Shown here: one piece after another, positions 53,330 through 61,801 of the stretch
Numbering within the stretch: position 1 is the first letter of the stretch
Layout of the letters: each line of letters opens with the position of its first letter
From: Hyphomicrobiales bacterium
GTDB taxonomy: Bacteria; Pseudomonadota; Alphaproteobacteria; Rhizobiales; Xanthobacteraceae
Length of the DNA stretch: 64,000 bases
Assembly (NCBI GenBank): GCA_016713235.1
Contig: JADJPN010000006.1
Location: 32,286 to 96,285, forward strand
Direction: 5' to 3'
Notes under the pieces: generated by a model
The model's database searches: none
The model's input: the letters and a program-made list of their open reading frames with translations, nothing else
Told to the model about the DNA's origin: nothing
Program-made: the position numbers and the translations under genes

Positions 53330-54697
53330 ATGATCGAAGCGATCATGTTCTTCGCCCTCGGCTTCCTCGGCGCGACTCTGATCGCGCTGATCACACTGTC
53401 CGCGATCTGGCATCGCGCGGTGCGGCTCACCACGAAGCGCATCGAAGGCGCGATCCCCGTTTCCATGGTCGAGATCCAGGCCGACAAGGATCAGCTCCGC
53501 GCCGAATTCGCGATGTCGACGCGCCGGCTCGAAAACAGCGTCGAGCAATTGAAATTCAAGACTTCCGAGCAGCTCGCCGAAATCGGCCGTAAGAGCGAAG
53601 CCGTGCGGCTCCTGAAGAACGAGATCGAGGCGAAGTCCGCGCGCGTCACCGCATTGGAGACGCAGGAGCGCACGCTGCGCGACAGGCTGAACTCGACCGA
53701 GGAAGAACTTTCGTCAAAGTCGCGCATGCTGCACGACGCCGAGACCGCGCTTTCCGCGAAAGAGCGCGAGATTACCACCGCCATCAGTACGATCGGATCG
53801 ATCACAAGCGAGTCCGACAGCCGCCAGGTGGAAATCGTGGCGCTGCAAACTCAGCGCGATACGCTGAAAAGCCGGGTCGAGATGCTGGAGCGCGAGATCG
53901 CGGCGACCGAAGCCCGCATGGCCGAGGAACGCGACGCCGCCGCACGCGCGAAAGAAACGCTCTCGCACGAACAGAGCACCGCCGAGGACTTAAAGACGCG
54001 GCTGCGCGAAATGGAGACGCTGTTCTCGAATACGAAACGCGAAGCCGAAGCGCTCGCCGCCACCGTCGAAGAAATGAAGCAGGAAGCGCAGCACGCCGCG
54101 GAGCTTGCCAACAAGCGCGAAGAAGAATTGCAGACGCGGCTCACGGCGCGCGAGCGCGAACTCGCTGCGCATCTTTCCAAGCGCGAAGGCGAACTGCTTT
54201 CCGCCGCGAAAGACCGCGAAAGCGAGTTGCAAAGCGAGATTGCCGCTGCCAAGCAGAAACTGGACGAGGCCGCGGACGTCATCGAACGCGGCCGCGACGA
54301 AGCAAAAGCCCTGCACGAAGAAGCCCGCCAGAAAACCGACGCATTCCAGGCAACGCTCGAGATCGTGCGTTCGGATAAAGCGCAGCTTGAAGGCGCGCTG
54401 GCGCAACTGCGCGAAGAACGCGACCGCATGGCCAGGGAAGCCGTCTCGCTGCGCGCGCAGGCGGAGAAATCCTGGTCCGAGGAGCGCGTGGAAAGCGCGC
54501 TCCTGCGCGAGCGCATCAATGATGTGGCGGCGGAAGTGGCGCGCCTTGCGATCAACCTTGAAGGCACAAATTCACCCATCGAACAGTTGCTCGCCACCGA
54601 CGCGCATACCAACGGCCACAAGAACGGCGGACAGGCCGGCGAAGTCCGCGTTTCGCTGGCGCAGCGCATCCGCAACCTGCAAAGCCGCCCGCGCTAA
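53330..54697 (+). CDS. Membrane-anchored long coiled-coil protein
   Basis: I do not recognise a named family. The 455-residue protein has one N-terminal membrane span (MIEAIMFFALGFLGATLIAL) and then about 380 residues of almost uninterrupted coiled coil rich in Glu, Arg, Ala and Lys (for example REEELQTRLTARERELAAHL). A short non-helical tail follows. The topology suggests an inner-membrane anchor with a long cytoplasmic rod. Similar proteins occur in rhizobia as conserved hypotheticals; a structural or polarity role is only a guess. AAGGA precedes the ATG. Confidence 0.65.
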   Translation: MIEAIMFFALGFLGATLIALITLSAIWHRAVRLTTKRIEGAIPVSMVEIQADKDQLRAEFAMSTRRLENSVEQLKFKTSEQLAEIGRKSEAVRLLKNEIEAKSARVTALETQERTLRDRLNSTEEELSSKSRMLHDAETALSAKEREITTAISTIGSITSESDSRQVEIVALQTQRDTLKSRVEMLEREIAATEARMAEERDAAARAKETLSHEQSTAEDLKTRLREMETLFSNTKREAEALAATVEEMKQEAQHAAELANKREEELQTRLTARERELAAHLSKREGELLSAAKDRESELQSEIAAAKQKLDEAADVIERGRDEAKALHEEARQKTDAFQATLEIVRSDKAQLEGALAQLREERDRMAREAVSLRAQAEKSWSEERVESALLRERINDVAAEVARLAINLEGTNSPIEQLLATDAHTNGHKNGGQAGEVRVSLAQRIRNLQSRPR

Positions 54698-54832
54698 ACC
54701 ACCGCTTGGCATGCGCTGCCGTTTTCGCGTAAGGTTTCTTTGCCGCTGATTGCGGCCCGCCGTCGAAGGCGGCCTTCGCCCCTTTCCTGCTTGACGAAGC
54801 GGAAGGCCGTGGCGCTTCAAATAAAAACAGAC

Positions 54833-54847
54833 GGGCACTCGGTGCCC
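54833..54847 (+). promoter_or_regulatory. Hairpin abutting the modA ribosome binding site
   Basis: GGGCAC, loop TCG, GTGCCC forms a perfect 6-bp stem ending one base before CGGAG, the ribosome binding site of modA. It could affect translation initiation. No full molybdenum-cofactor riboswitch was recognised. Confidence 0.4.
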
Positions 54848-54860
54848 CGGAGAACTTGTC

Positions 54861-55664
54861 ATGAAGCGACGGCATCTGCTTCGCGCTGCGCTGTCTGCGC
54901 TCGCGCTTACATTCGCACTTCCCCTCACCTCGCCGCTGAAGGCGCAGGAACAGCCCATTGTCGTATTCGCCGCGGCAAGCATGAAAAATGCACTCGACGA
55001 AGTCGCAGCCGAATGGATCAAGACGAACAAGCTAGATGTAAAGATCAGTTATGCCGCGAGCTCCGCGCTCGCGAAACAACTGGAAAACGGCGCGCCGGCC
55101 GACATCTTCGTCTCGGCCGACCTCAGATGGATGGATCATGTTGAAGGGAAAAAACTCGTTCGCGCGGGCACGCGGCAGAGCCTCTTGGGCAACACGCTCG
55201 TGCTGATCGCGCGCAAGGATGGAAAATTCAAGGACGTGAAGATCGGTCAGAATTTCGATCTGGCAGGCATGCTCGGCAACGACCGTCTCGCGGTCGGCCA
55301 GGTCGATAGCGTTCCGGCGGGTCGCTACGCAAAGGCCGCACTCGAAAAACTCGGCATCTATAAGTCTGTCGAGCCCAAGCTTGCGCAGGCCGAGAACGTG
55401 CGCGTGGCGCTCGCCTATGTCGCGCGCGGCGAAGCTCCGCTGGGTATCGTGTACGGCACCGATGCGGCCTCCGAGCCGCAGGTGATGGTCGCCGGGACTT
55501 TCCCGGACGGATCCTATCCGCCGATCGTCTATCCGGTCGCGCTAATGGAATCGTCGAAGAATCCCAACGCCACGAAATTCCTGAAATCGCTGAGCACGCC
55601 TTCGGCGCAGGCGATCTTCAGGAAGCATGGTTTCTCGGTGCTGGCTGCCGCCAAAACGAACTGA
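54861..55664 (+). CDS. modA: Molybdate ABC transporter substrate-binding protein ModA
   Basis: ModA captures molybdate or tungstate in the periplasm. The 267-residue protein has a signal peptide (MKRRHLLRAALSALALTFAL) and the ModA fold: VVFAAASMKNALDEVAAEW, SYAASSALAKQLENGAPADIFVSADLRWMD, GNTLVLIARKDG, RLAVGQVDSVPAGRYAKAAL and GEAPLGIVYGTDA. The oxyanion-binding Ser and Ala positions are kept. It heads modA-modB-modC. Confidence 0.94.
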   Translation: MKRRHLLRAALSALALTFALPLTSPLKAQEQPIVVFAAASMKNALDEVAAEWIKTNKLDVKISYAASSALAKQLENGAPADIFVSADLRWMDHVEGKKLVRAGTRQSLLGNTLVLIARKDGKFKDVKIGQNFDLAGMLGNDRLAVGQVDSVPAGRYAKAALEKLGIYKSVEPKLAQAENVRVALAYVARGEAPLGIVYGTDAASEPQVMVAGTFPDGSYPPIVYPVALMESSKNPNATKFLKSLSTPSAQAIFRKHGFSVLAAAKTN

Positions 55665-55667
55665 ACC

Positions 55668-56360
55668 GTGTTCGAGTTCACCGCAGACGAAATCGACGCG
55701 ATCCGCTTGAGTTTGTGGGTCGCGTCGATCGGCATTGCCGCGAGCCTGCCGTTCGGCATGTTCGTGGCTTACGCGCTCGCGCGCTGGCGCTTCCCCGGAA
55801 AGATTTTCCTCGACGCGCTGGTGCACATGCCACTGGTGCTGCCGCCGGTGGTCACCGGTTACATTCTTCTCATTCTGTTCGGCCGCAGGGGCCCCATAGG
55901 CGTGTGGCTGGAGCAGACCTTCGGCATCGTGTTCTCGTTCCGCTGGACCGGCGCCGCACTCGCCGCCGCGGTCATGGGCTTTCCATTGATGGTGCGCGCG
56001 ATTCGGTTGTCCTTGGAAAGCACCGACCGCAGGCTTGAGGACGCGTCCCGCACGCTCGGCGCCAATGGCCTGACGACGTTCTTTCTGGTGACGTTGCCGC
56101 TCGCGCTGCCCGGCATCATCGCCGGCCTCGTGCTTGCTTTTGCCAAGGCGCTCGGCGAGTTCGGCGCGACGATTACTTTCGTTTCCAACATCCCCGGCGA
56201 GACGCGCACGCTGCCGGCTGCGATCTATACCTTCACGCAGGTACCGGGCGGAGACGCGGGCGCGTTTCGTCTCGCCGCCGTCGCCATGGTGATCGCGCTC
56301 GGCGCGCTCGTGATCTCGGAAGTGCTCGCGCGCAAGACCGCGGCCCGGATCGAAGGCTGA
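55668..56360 (+). CDS. modB: Molybdate ABC transporter permease ModB
   Basis: This 230-residue inner-membrane permease starts at GTG 55668, 3 bp after modA. It has about five hydrophobic spans and the EAA loop LEDASRTLGANGLTTFFLVTLPLALPG followed by LAFAKALGEFGATITFVSNIPGETRTL, typical of ModB. It forms the molybdate channel driven by ModC. Confidence 0.94.
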   Translation: MFEFTADEIDAIRLSLWVASIGIAASLPFGMFVAYALARWRFPGKIFLDALVHMPLVLPPVVTGYILLILFGRRGPIGVWLEQTFGIVFSFRWTGAALAAAVMGFPLMVRAIRLSLESTDRRLEDASRTLGANGLTTFFLVTLPLALPGIIAGLVLAFAKALGEFGATITFVSNIPGETRTLPAAIYTFTQVPGGDAGAFRLAAVAMVIALGALVISEVLARKTAARIEG

Positions 56361-56363
56361 GCA

Positions 56364-57011
56364 ATGTTCGAAGTTTCCATTCAGGCACCGCTCGGCGAGT
56401 TCAATCTCGATGCTTCCTTCAGAAGCGAGAGCATGGTGACGGCACTGTCCGGCCCATCGGGCTCGGGTAAGTCGAGCATCGTCGCCGCGATCGGCGGTCT
56501 CGTGAAGCCAAAGCGCGGAAAGATCGCCGTCAATGGCCACACGCTGTTCGACAGCGATGCACGCCTCGCCGTTCCACCGCACAAACGCGGCATGCGCATC
56601 GTGTTTCAGGAAAGCCGGTTGTTTCCGCACTTCACGGTCGCACAGAACCTGATGTTCGGCCGCTGGCTCGCCGGCAAAAAGCGTGACGCGCAGTTCGACG
56701 AGGTAGTCGCCCTACTTGGCATCGAGCCGCTGCTCTCGCGCCGGCCGCGCAAGCTTTCCGGCGGAGAACGTCAGCGGGTCGCCATCGGCCGCGCCTTGCT
56801 CGCGGACCCGCAAGCGCTGCTCCTCGACGAGCCGCTCGCTTCGCTCGACGCCGCGCGCAAAGAGGAAATCATCCCCTATCTCACGCGGCTGGTTTTGAGC
56901 GCGAAAATCCCGGTGCTCTATGTGAGTCACGCCAACGACGAGATCGAGCGGCTGGCGCAGACCGTCGTGAAGATCGACGGCGGCCGCGTAACCGAGATCA
57001 AGAAGCATTAG
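56364..57011 (+). CDS. modC: Molybdate ABC transporter ATP-binding protein ModC (short form)
   Basis: This ATPase of 215 residues has Walker A GPSGSGKSSIVAAI at about 30-43, the Q-loop GMRIVFQESRLFPHFTV, signature LSGGERQRVAIGRALLADPQALLLDEP and the switch VLYVSHANDEIERL. E. coli ModC is 352 residues; here the C-terminal TOBE/Mop regulatory domain, which binds molybdate and contributes to trans-inhibition, is absent. The stop overlaps the convergent oxidoreductase stop by 4 bp. Confidence 0.93.
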   Translation: MFEVSIQAPLGEFNLDASFRSESMVTALSGPSGSGKSSIVAAIGGLVKPKRGKIAVNGHTLFDSDARLAVPPHKRGMRIVFQESRLFPHFTVAQNLMFGRWLAGKKRDAQFDEVVALLGIEPLLSRRPRKLSGGERQRVAIGRALLADPQALLLDEPLASLDAARKEEIIPYLTRLVLSAKIPVLYVSHANDEIERLAQTVVKIDGGRVTEIKKH

Positions 57012-58041
57012 GCGATCTTCACCAGCAACTTCCCGAAGTTCTTGCCCTTCAAGAGTCCCATGAACGCCTCCGGCGCGTTCTCCAAACCGTTCACCACATC
57101 TTCGCGATACTTGATGCGGCCTTCGCGCAGCCACTGCCCCGCCTCCCGATAAAAGTCGTTGGCCTGCGCGGCGAAGTCCCACACGATGAAACCGCGCATG
57201 GTGAGGCTGCGCCGCAGGATGCCGCCGAGCAGCATGCCGGTACGATCCGGACCCGGCGGCGGCGCGACGTCATTATAATGCGCGATGATCCCGCAAACCG
57301 GGACGCGGCCGAACTGGTTGAGCAGCGGAAACACTGCGTCGAACACCTTGCCGCCGACATTCTCGAAATAGACGTCGATGCCCTGCGGGCAGGCATCGGC
57401 GAGTCTCTTCGCCATATCCGGATCGCGATGATCGACCGCGGCATCGAAGCCGAGCTCGTCGACGAGGTATTTGCACTTGTCGGCACCGCCCGCGACGCCG
57501 ACCGCGCGGCAGCCCTTGAGCTTTGCATATTGCCCGACGAAAGACCCGACCGGGCCGGACGCCGCCGCGACCACGACCGTCTCGCCCGCCTTCGGCTGAC
57601 CGATGTTGCGCATGCCGAGATAGGCGGTCATGCCCGGCATGCCGAGCACGCCAAGCGCGGTCTGCACCGGCGCCTGCTTCGGGTCCAGCTTGCGTAGATC
57701 CGAGCCATTCGAGACCGCGTAGTCCATCCAGCCTGTGTAGGAGAGCACGATGTCGCCCGGCGTGTATTCGGGCCGGTTGGATTTGATGACTTCACTGACC
57801 GTGCCCGCGACCATCGGCTGGCCGATCTCGACCGGCTTGGCATAGGACTTCGCAGCGCTCATGCGCCCGCGCATATAGGGGTCGAGCGACAGCCAGAGAT
57901 TACGCAGCAAAACCTCGCCGTCCTTAGGCTCTGGAATCGCTGCTGTTTCCAGCCGGAAATGTTCGGGCTTCGGTTCGCCTTCAGGACGCGAGGCCAGAAC
58001 GATGCGGCGGTTTTCGTTTGCGCCATTGCTTTTGCGGACAT
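57008..58041 (-). pseudogene. NADP-dependent MDR-family oxidoreductase, with an apparent N-terminal frameshift
   Basis: The main frame reads from about 58024 leftwards: NENRRIVLASRPEGEPKPEHF, LLRNLWLSLDPYMRGRM, GVLGMPGMTAYLGMRNIGQPKAGETVVV, AAASGPVGSFVGQYAKLKG and YFENVGGKVFDAV. This is the medium-chain, zinc-less CurA/leukotriene B4 dehydrogenase-like group that reduces enones with NADPH. No ATG, GTG or TTG opens that frame before residue LLRNL. ATG 58041 encodes MSAKA in another frame, and restoring one base near 58024-58029 joins the two to a normal 344-residue protein. A sequence error is likely. Confidence 0.85.
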
Positions 58042-58216
58042 GGCGATGGTCGAAGCTCCCTGTAGAACTGTCTTTCTATGATCGCCCGAGTATGTGTCAG
58101 CGCTTGCGCATTGCCAAACCGACTTGGGGGCAGCAGCCAAATCGCCATTGACGAATATTTTTTAACGCGTGCTAATGCGGCCCATCCGATTTGCGGCAAA
58201 CGAGAGGGGACCGGAT

Positions 58217-58471
58217 ATGGCTAAGAAGCGGAAGAAAGCGAAAAAGGCGAAAGCCAAGAAGAAGAAAACCAAGAAGAAGAAAACCAAGGTTAAGGCTAAA
58301 GCGAAGAAGAAAAAGACGAAGCGTAAGAAGAGCCGCCGCACGGTGCTTTACAGCTCCAAAGGCAAGAAGCTCTACGCGGTGCGCGACGCAGGCGGCAAGT
58401 TCAAGGACATCCAGTCCTATCAGCGCGCGCACTCGATGGACATCAAGCGCAACAGCGCCGACGGCAACTAA
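58217..58471 (+). CDS. Small Lys-rich basic protein
   Basis: This 84-residue protein starts at ATG 58217 with GAGGGGA 7-8 bases upstream. Residues 2-40 are mostly Lys in KKAK and KKKT repeats, like histone H1 tails. The C-terminal half is ordered in character: RRTVLYSSKGKKLYAVRDAG, then KFKDIQSYQRAH. The composition suggests nucleic acid binding, perhaps nucleoid-associated, but no known family domain is identified. It has its own terminator and is monocistronic. The tail resembles conserved rhizobial hypotheticals. Confidence 0.65.
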   Translation: MAKKRKKAKKAKAKKKKTKKKKTKVKAKAKKKKTKRKKSRRTVLYSSKGKKLYAVRDAGGKFKDIQSYQRAHSMDIKRNSADGN

Positions 58472-58491
58472 ACGAATTCAAATACGAAACG

Positions 58492-58518
58492 AAACGCCGG
58501 TCCTTACGACCGGCGTTT
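58492..58518 (+). terminator. Rho-independent terminator
   Basis: AAACGCCGGTC, loop CTTAC, GACCGGCGTTT form an 11-bp stem followed by TT, 20 bp after the Lys-rich protein stop. Confidence 0.88.
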
Positions 58519-58534
58519 TTGTTATTTCCGACGT

Positions 58535-58577
58535 CATCCCGGCCAGGCGAGGCAAAAGCCGAGAGCGAGCCGGGATG
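58535..58577. repeat. REP-like palindromic element
   Basis: CATCCCGGC at 58535-58543 and GCCGGGATG at 58569-58577 form a perfect inverted repeat around 25 bp, extended outwards by GACG/CGTC with a small offset. The TCATCCCGGC core resembles dispersed intergenic palindromes of rhizobial genomes. Confidence 0.5.
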
Positions 58578-58646
58578 GTCGTCCGAATAGCCTTGAACCG
58601 TCCCGGATGCTTCGCTTCGCAAAATTCCGGAACGCCGCAAGCGAGA

Positions 58647-59033
58647 TCAAATCGCCGAAAGCTTGTACGCCGAGCCATAGCGCCCGAAATCGTGTGCCTT
58701 CACGTTATTGCGGATGCTGCCCTGATACTTTGCCGGCGGCGCAACCACCGTGACCTTCACGACCGCGGTATCGCCGGGCTTCACAAGGCCGGCATGCACC
58801 GCCGCCACCGAAAGCAGCGAGTCGCCGGTATAGACGTCCGTGCCCCAGACCTGCCCTTCGGTGTCGCCGCGCACACGGAAGTAATAGTTCGCGCCGATGT
58901 CGTGACACAGCTCCAGCATATTCGGCGGCGCTTCGGCCGCCAGAAAACCCTGATTTAAAAGCCCGCGAAGCTGCTTCTGCGAAAGCTCGCCGCGGCGGTC
59001 GAAATACGTCACCAGTTCCTGCACGACTTTCAT
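58647..59033 (-). CDS. LCCL domain-containing protein
   Basis: This 128-residue protein has a short helical N-terminus (VVQELVTYFDRRGELSQKQL) and then a domain with LCCL features: GQVWGTDVYTGDSLLSVAAVHAG, KPGDTAVVKVTVV and YQGSIRNNVKAHDFGRYGSAYKL. No signal peptide is present. It overlaps the VWA gene by ATGA, as the third gene of an AAA / VWA / LCCL operon. LCCL domains are better known in secreted eukaryotic proteins; a cytoplasmic bacterial copy coupled to a VWA protein suggests a binding adaptor, which is inference. Confidence 0.7.
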   Translation of the reverse strand: MKVVQELVTYFDRRGELSQKQLRGLLNQGFLAAEAPPNMLELCHDIGANYYFRVRGDTEGQVWGTDVYTGDSLLSVAAVHAGLVKPGDTAVVKVTVVAPPAKYQGSIRNNVKAHDFGRYGSAYKLSAI

Positions 59034-60289
59034 GCGCGGCCTCCCTGCTGCATGCGGACGATCTGTCCATAAGGCGGATTGAAGTTTCGGTAGACGCCCG
59101 GCGTCACTACCCAGAGCACGTCGTAGGGCATTTCTTCGGGCGGGAATTCGATGTCGCCATCGGTAATCACGAGCGCGGCGGTCACGCGGCCATCTTCGGC
59201 AAGCATGCGCATCGCAGGCGAAAGATCGCTGCCGCCGAAGCCGCTCACCTGATAGTTCGCAAGCGCCTCCGGCGAAAGCATTTCATCGGCGGTCACCGCG
59301 GCATCGCATTGCATGAGGCGGATTTCATCGACCGAAACCTGCTCGCAGAAATCCGCGATCGCACCCAGCGCCGGCGAAATATCGTCGGCCATCGAGCCGG
59401 ACGTATCGAGCACGACATTGAGCATCCAGGATTCGCGCTTGCGGCCCGCGAGCACGATGTCGCTTCCCGCAACTTCGCGGCGCGAGGGACGCAAGTATGT
59501 CCGCTCGCCCGGCGCGACGGATTCGATCCACTTCTGGAGCGCCATCTCCCACGGCGTCTTGTAGATGCCGCGCAGTGCCATCACGGTCTGGGTCACGTCG
59601 CCGGCCTCGACGCCATGGCCCTTCATCTTCCCCATCGCCTTGCCAAGCGCGAGCGATTTGGCGGCTTCACGCTCGACGTCCTTGCCCTGCTGTTTCTGGT
59701 CGCATTTGCGGCATTCGGGAAACAGCTCACGCTCTTTGGCTTCGTCCATGACGTCGCCCGCGTCATCGGCGCCGCGCTCGCCCTGCCCCGATTGATTCAG
59801 CGCGCCGCGCGCGGAAGTCTCCTGCCCGTCCCAGACTTGCGTTTTCGACTTCACCTTGTCGCCGTCCTTGCGCATCTCGATCACGATGCGCTCGGCGGAT
59901 TTCTCCTTTGCGCCCGGCATATCAAGCCCGCCCGCCGGCACATGGGTGAAGCCCAGCTCCGCGCGCAGGATGTCGTTGATGATGTAGTCGTGCGCATAGT
60001 TGAACTCGAGCCGCCCCGAGCCCTTGGCACGGTCATGCGTGCGCAACGCAAGATGCAGAAGTTCGTGCGCGAGCACGAAGATCAGCTCGTTGTCTTTCAG
60101 CTTCGCGACGAACTGCCGGTTCGCGACCATGCGGCCGGACGCGAATACGCCCATGGTCGGGACGCGATCGTCGATCGACGTCCGCACGGCGGCCGCCAAG
60201 CCCGCCAGATGCGGCATCGGCACTCTGACCATGCGAAGCCCGCGCTCGATGCGTGCGAGGGTATCCGCCGCCGAAGGAATGGGCTTCAT
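59030..60289 (-). CDS. VWA-like protein with putative metallopeptidase domain (DUF2201)
   Basis: This protein of 419 residues starts at ATG 60289, overlapping the AAA gene stop. The N-terminal domain carries HELLHLALRTH at 75-85, an HExxH zinc motif with a third His. The middle is charged with a CRKC pair. The C-terminal VWA-like domain has VVLDTSGSM (MIDAS), SGFGGSDLSP and LVITDGDIEFP. DUF2201 proteins pair with MoxR-type ATPases, the upstream gene here. Whether it is a working peptidase or uses the metal otherwise is not known. Confidence 0.88.
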   Translation of the reverse strand: MKPIPSAADTLARIERGLRMVRVPMPHLAGLAAAVRTSIDDRVPTMGVFASGRMVANRQFVAKLKDNELIFVLAHELLHLALRTHDRAKGSGRLEFNYAHDYIINDILRAELGFTHVPAGGLDMPGAKEKSAERIVIEMRKDGDKVKSKTQVWDGQETSARGALNQSGQGERGADDAGDVMDEAKERELFPECRKCDQKQQGKDVEREAAKSLALGKAMGKMKGHGVEAGDVTQTVMALRGIYKTPWEMALQKWIESVAPGERTYLRPSRREVAGSDIVLAGRKRESWMLNVVLDTSGSMADDISPALGAIADFCEQVSVDEIRLMQCDAAVTADEMLSPEALANYQVSGFGGSDLSPAMRMLAEDGRVTAALVITDGDIEFPPEEMPYDVLWVVTPGVYRNFNPPYGQIVRMQQGGRA

Positions 60290-61320
60290 ATTGAAGTCAC
60301 TTCCTTCAGGAGCTTCAGCATCGACTTGTCGGCACCGAGCCCGCCCCACTGCTCGACGAGCTCGGTGAGCAGCGTGAGCTGGTTCTCCGGCGACAGGCTG
60401 CCGAGGAAGCGGTTCACCGCGCGCGGCTTCAGGTGGGAGAGTTTTCCCTCGCGCACGTTCTGGCGGATGCAGTTGAGCACGAACCAGCGCGCGGCGTCGG
60501 TTTTCGGCAGCAAATCCGGCGCGCCGATGTAATCCTCGATCGGCCGCATCTTGCCGATCGATTCTTCGGCGAGCGCGCAGAACACCGCGGCGTCTTCCGC
60601 CGACAAGCGGCCAAAGGCGAGCGCGCGGCGGGTTTCATTGTTCAGAATGCCAGAGGCTTCTGCCTTATCGAGCGCATTCGAAAGCAGCGACCAGGCGCGC
60701 GGCGTCGAGAACGGCACCGGCTCCGAAGGCACCGCCCGCATCAAGGCGTCCGGCATATAGGAAACAAACGCCCGCACATCTTCGCGGATTGAATTCTTCG
60801 CGGCCCAGGCGAGCCATTCGGCGGCGTCGACGCGCAGGTGCAGGATCGTGACGCGGTTTACGAGCGCGGAACTCATCGCGCGAACCAGCGCCCGATCCTG
60901 CATGCGATTGCCGGCTGCGACGACCCACGTGCCTTGGGGTAACGCGTGTTCGCCGAGCCGGCGTTCGAGCAGAAGGGAATAGAACGCCTTCTGCACGTCC
61001 GGCGCGCAGGCCGGAAGCTCATCGAGGAATAGGCAAAACGGCTCCGGGTTTTCCGGGAGCAGCACGCGCGGCGGGCAGAACACCGAGCGCTCGCCGATGA
61101 TGCGCGGGATGCCGGAGACGTCTTCCGGCGCGATCTGCGTTCCGAGCAGCGAGCGGCACGGCAGCCCGGCTTCGCTTGCCGCCTGATAGACCATTTCGGA
61201 TTTGCCGACGCCCGGCGGCGAAAGCAGGAGAAAGCTCTGGTCCTGCGCCATGCACTGCACGAGCTTCTTGGCTTGGTTCAGCGTGATCGTCTCTTCGCGC
61301 GGATTGACGGCGGCGTTCAT
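60286..61320 (-). CDS. MoxR-type AAA ATPase of the VWA/LCCL operon
   Basis: This AAA+ ATPase of 344 residues starts at ATG 61320, with GGAGAG 6 bases upstream; the ATG at 61335 has no good site. It has Walker A SPPGVGKSE at 34-42, GTQIAPEDVSGIP, Walker B CLFLDELPAC at about 96-105, VVAAGNRMQDRALVRAMSSAL (sensor 1 and Arg finger region) and a C-terminal helical domain. It is the first gene of the operon and the likely motor for the VWA protein. It is distinct in sequence from the MoxR at 1962. Confidence 0.88.
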   Translation of the reverse strand: MNAAVNPREETITLNQAKKLVQCMAQDQSFLLLSPPGVGKSEMVYQAASEAGLPCRSLLGTQIAPEDVSGIPRIIGERSVFCPPRVLLPENPEPFCLFLDELPACAPDVQKAFYSLLLERRLGEHALPQGTWVVAAGNRMQDRALVRAMSSALVNRVTILHLRVDAAEWLAWAAKNSIREDVRAFVSYMPDALMRAVPSEPVPFSTPRAWSLLSNALDKAEASGILNNETRRALAFGRLSAEDAAVFCALAEESIGKMRPIEDYIGAPDLLPKTDAARWFVLNCIRQNVREGKLSHLKPRAVNRFLGSLSPENQLTLLTELVEQWGGLGADKSMLKLLKEVTSI

Positions 61321-61624
61321 GAAGCGCTCTCCCACACCCAGAATCGGGCGATGGAGCGATCTAGGAACGGCTTTACGGCGGCGCTAGTGCGCAGCGCAAA
61401 GATTCATGCGCTGGTTGTACTCAGTAAGTAGAAATTTTTCGCACACAACCGGGCGTGGCAGGCGGGTTGCACGGGCTTCCCGCCGGTGCGACGGGCGAAC
61501 CTTTGCCGAAGGATCGCAGTTTACCCAGAGGTCCGCGCGGACGGAGCACGGAGAAAAATCGCACGAACCGCAGCGGTCAGACTGACTTGGATAGCGAAGC
61601 TGAAAACGACAAAGCTGAAATTAC
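61321..61624. other. Intergenic region before the tRNA remnant
   Basis: This stretch of 304 bp holds the promoter of the AAA operon on the minus strand. No supported gene lies here; short open frames have no recognisable domain. Confidence 0.45.
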
Positions 61625-61669
61625 TGGCGCTCCCTACGGGAATCGAACCCGTGTTTCAGCCTTGAGAGG
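61625..61669 (-). other. tRNA-Glu 3' fragment (attachment site)
   Basis: Read on the minus strand this is the 3' half of a tRNA: anticodon loop CTCTCAA (CTC, Glu), T arm ACGGG/TTCGATT/CCCGT, acceptor 3' strand AGGGAGC, discriminator G and CCA. The 5' half (D arm and acceptor 5' strand) is missing, because sequence upstream of the anticodon loop does not pair. Such a 3' fragment next to a tyrosine integrase is the usual mark of an att site left by an element integrated in a tRNA gene. Confidence 0.75.
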
Positions 61670-61801
61670 GTGGCCCGTGAGTCTATGGACGTCCACCGAC
61701 GTCCAGATTTGCCAGTGATTTCAGCGCTCCTGTAAACGGCGGACGATCACGCGCAAGCGTGGACGACCACCGGATGTTGGAGAAATGTTGGAGCACACCC
61801 G

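Noticed and set aside
61455..61718. Small protein containing YGNRTRVSALRG
   Set aside because: This peptide is the known spurious translation of antisense tRNA sequence; it overlaps the tRNA-Glu fragment.
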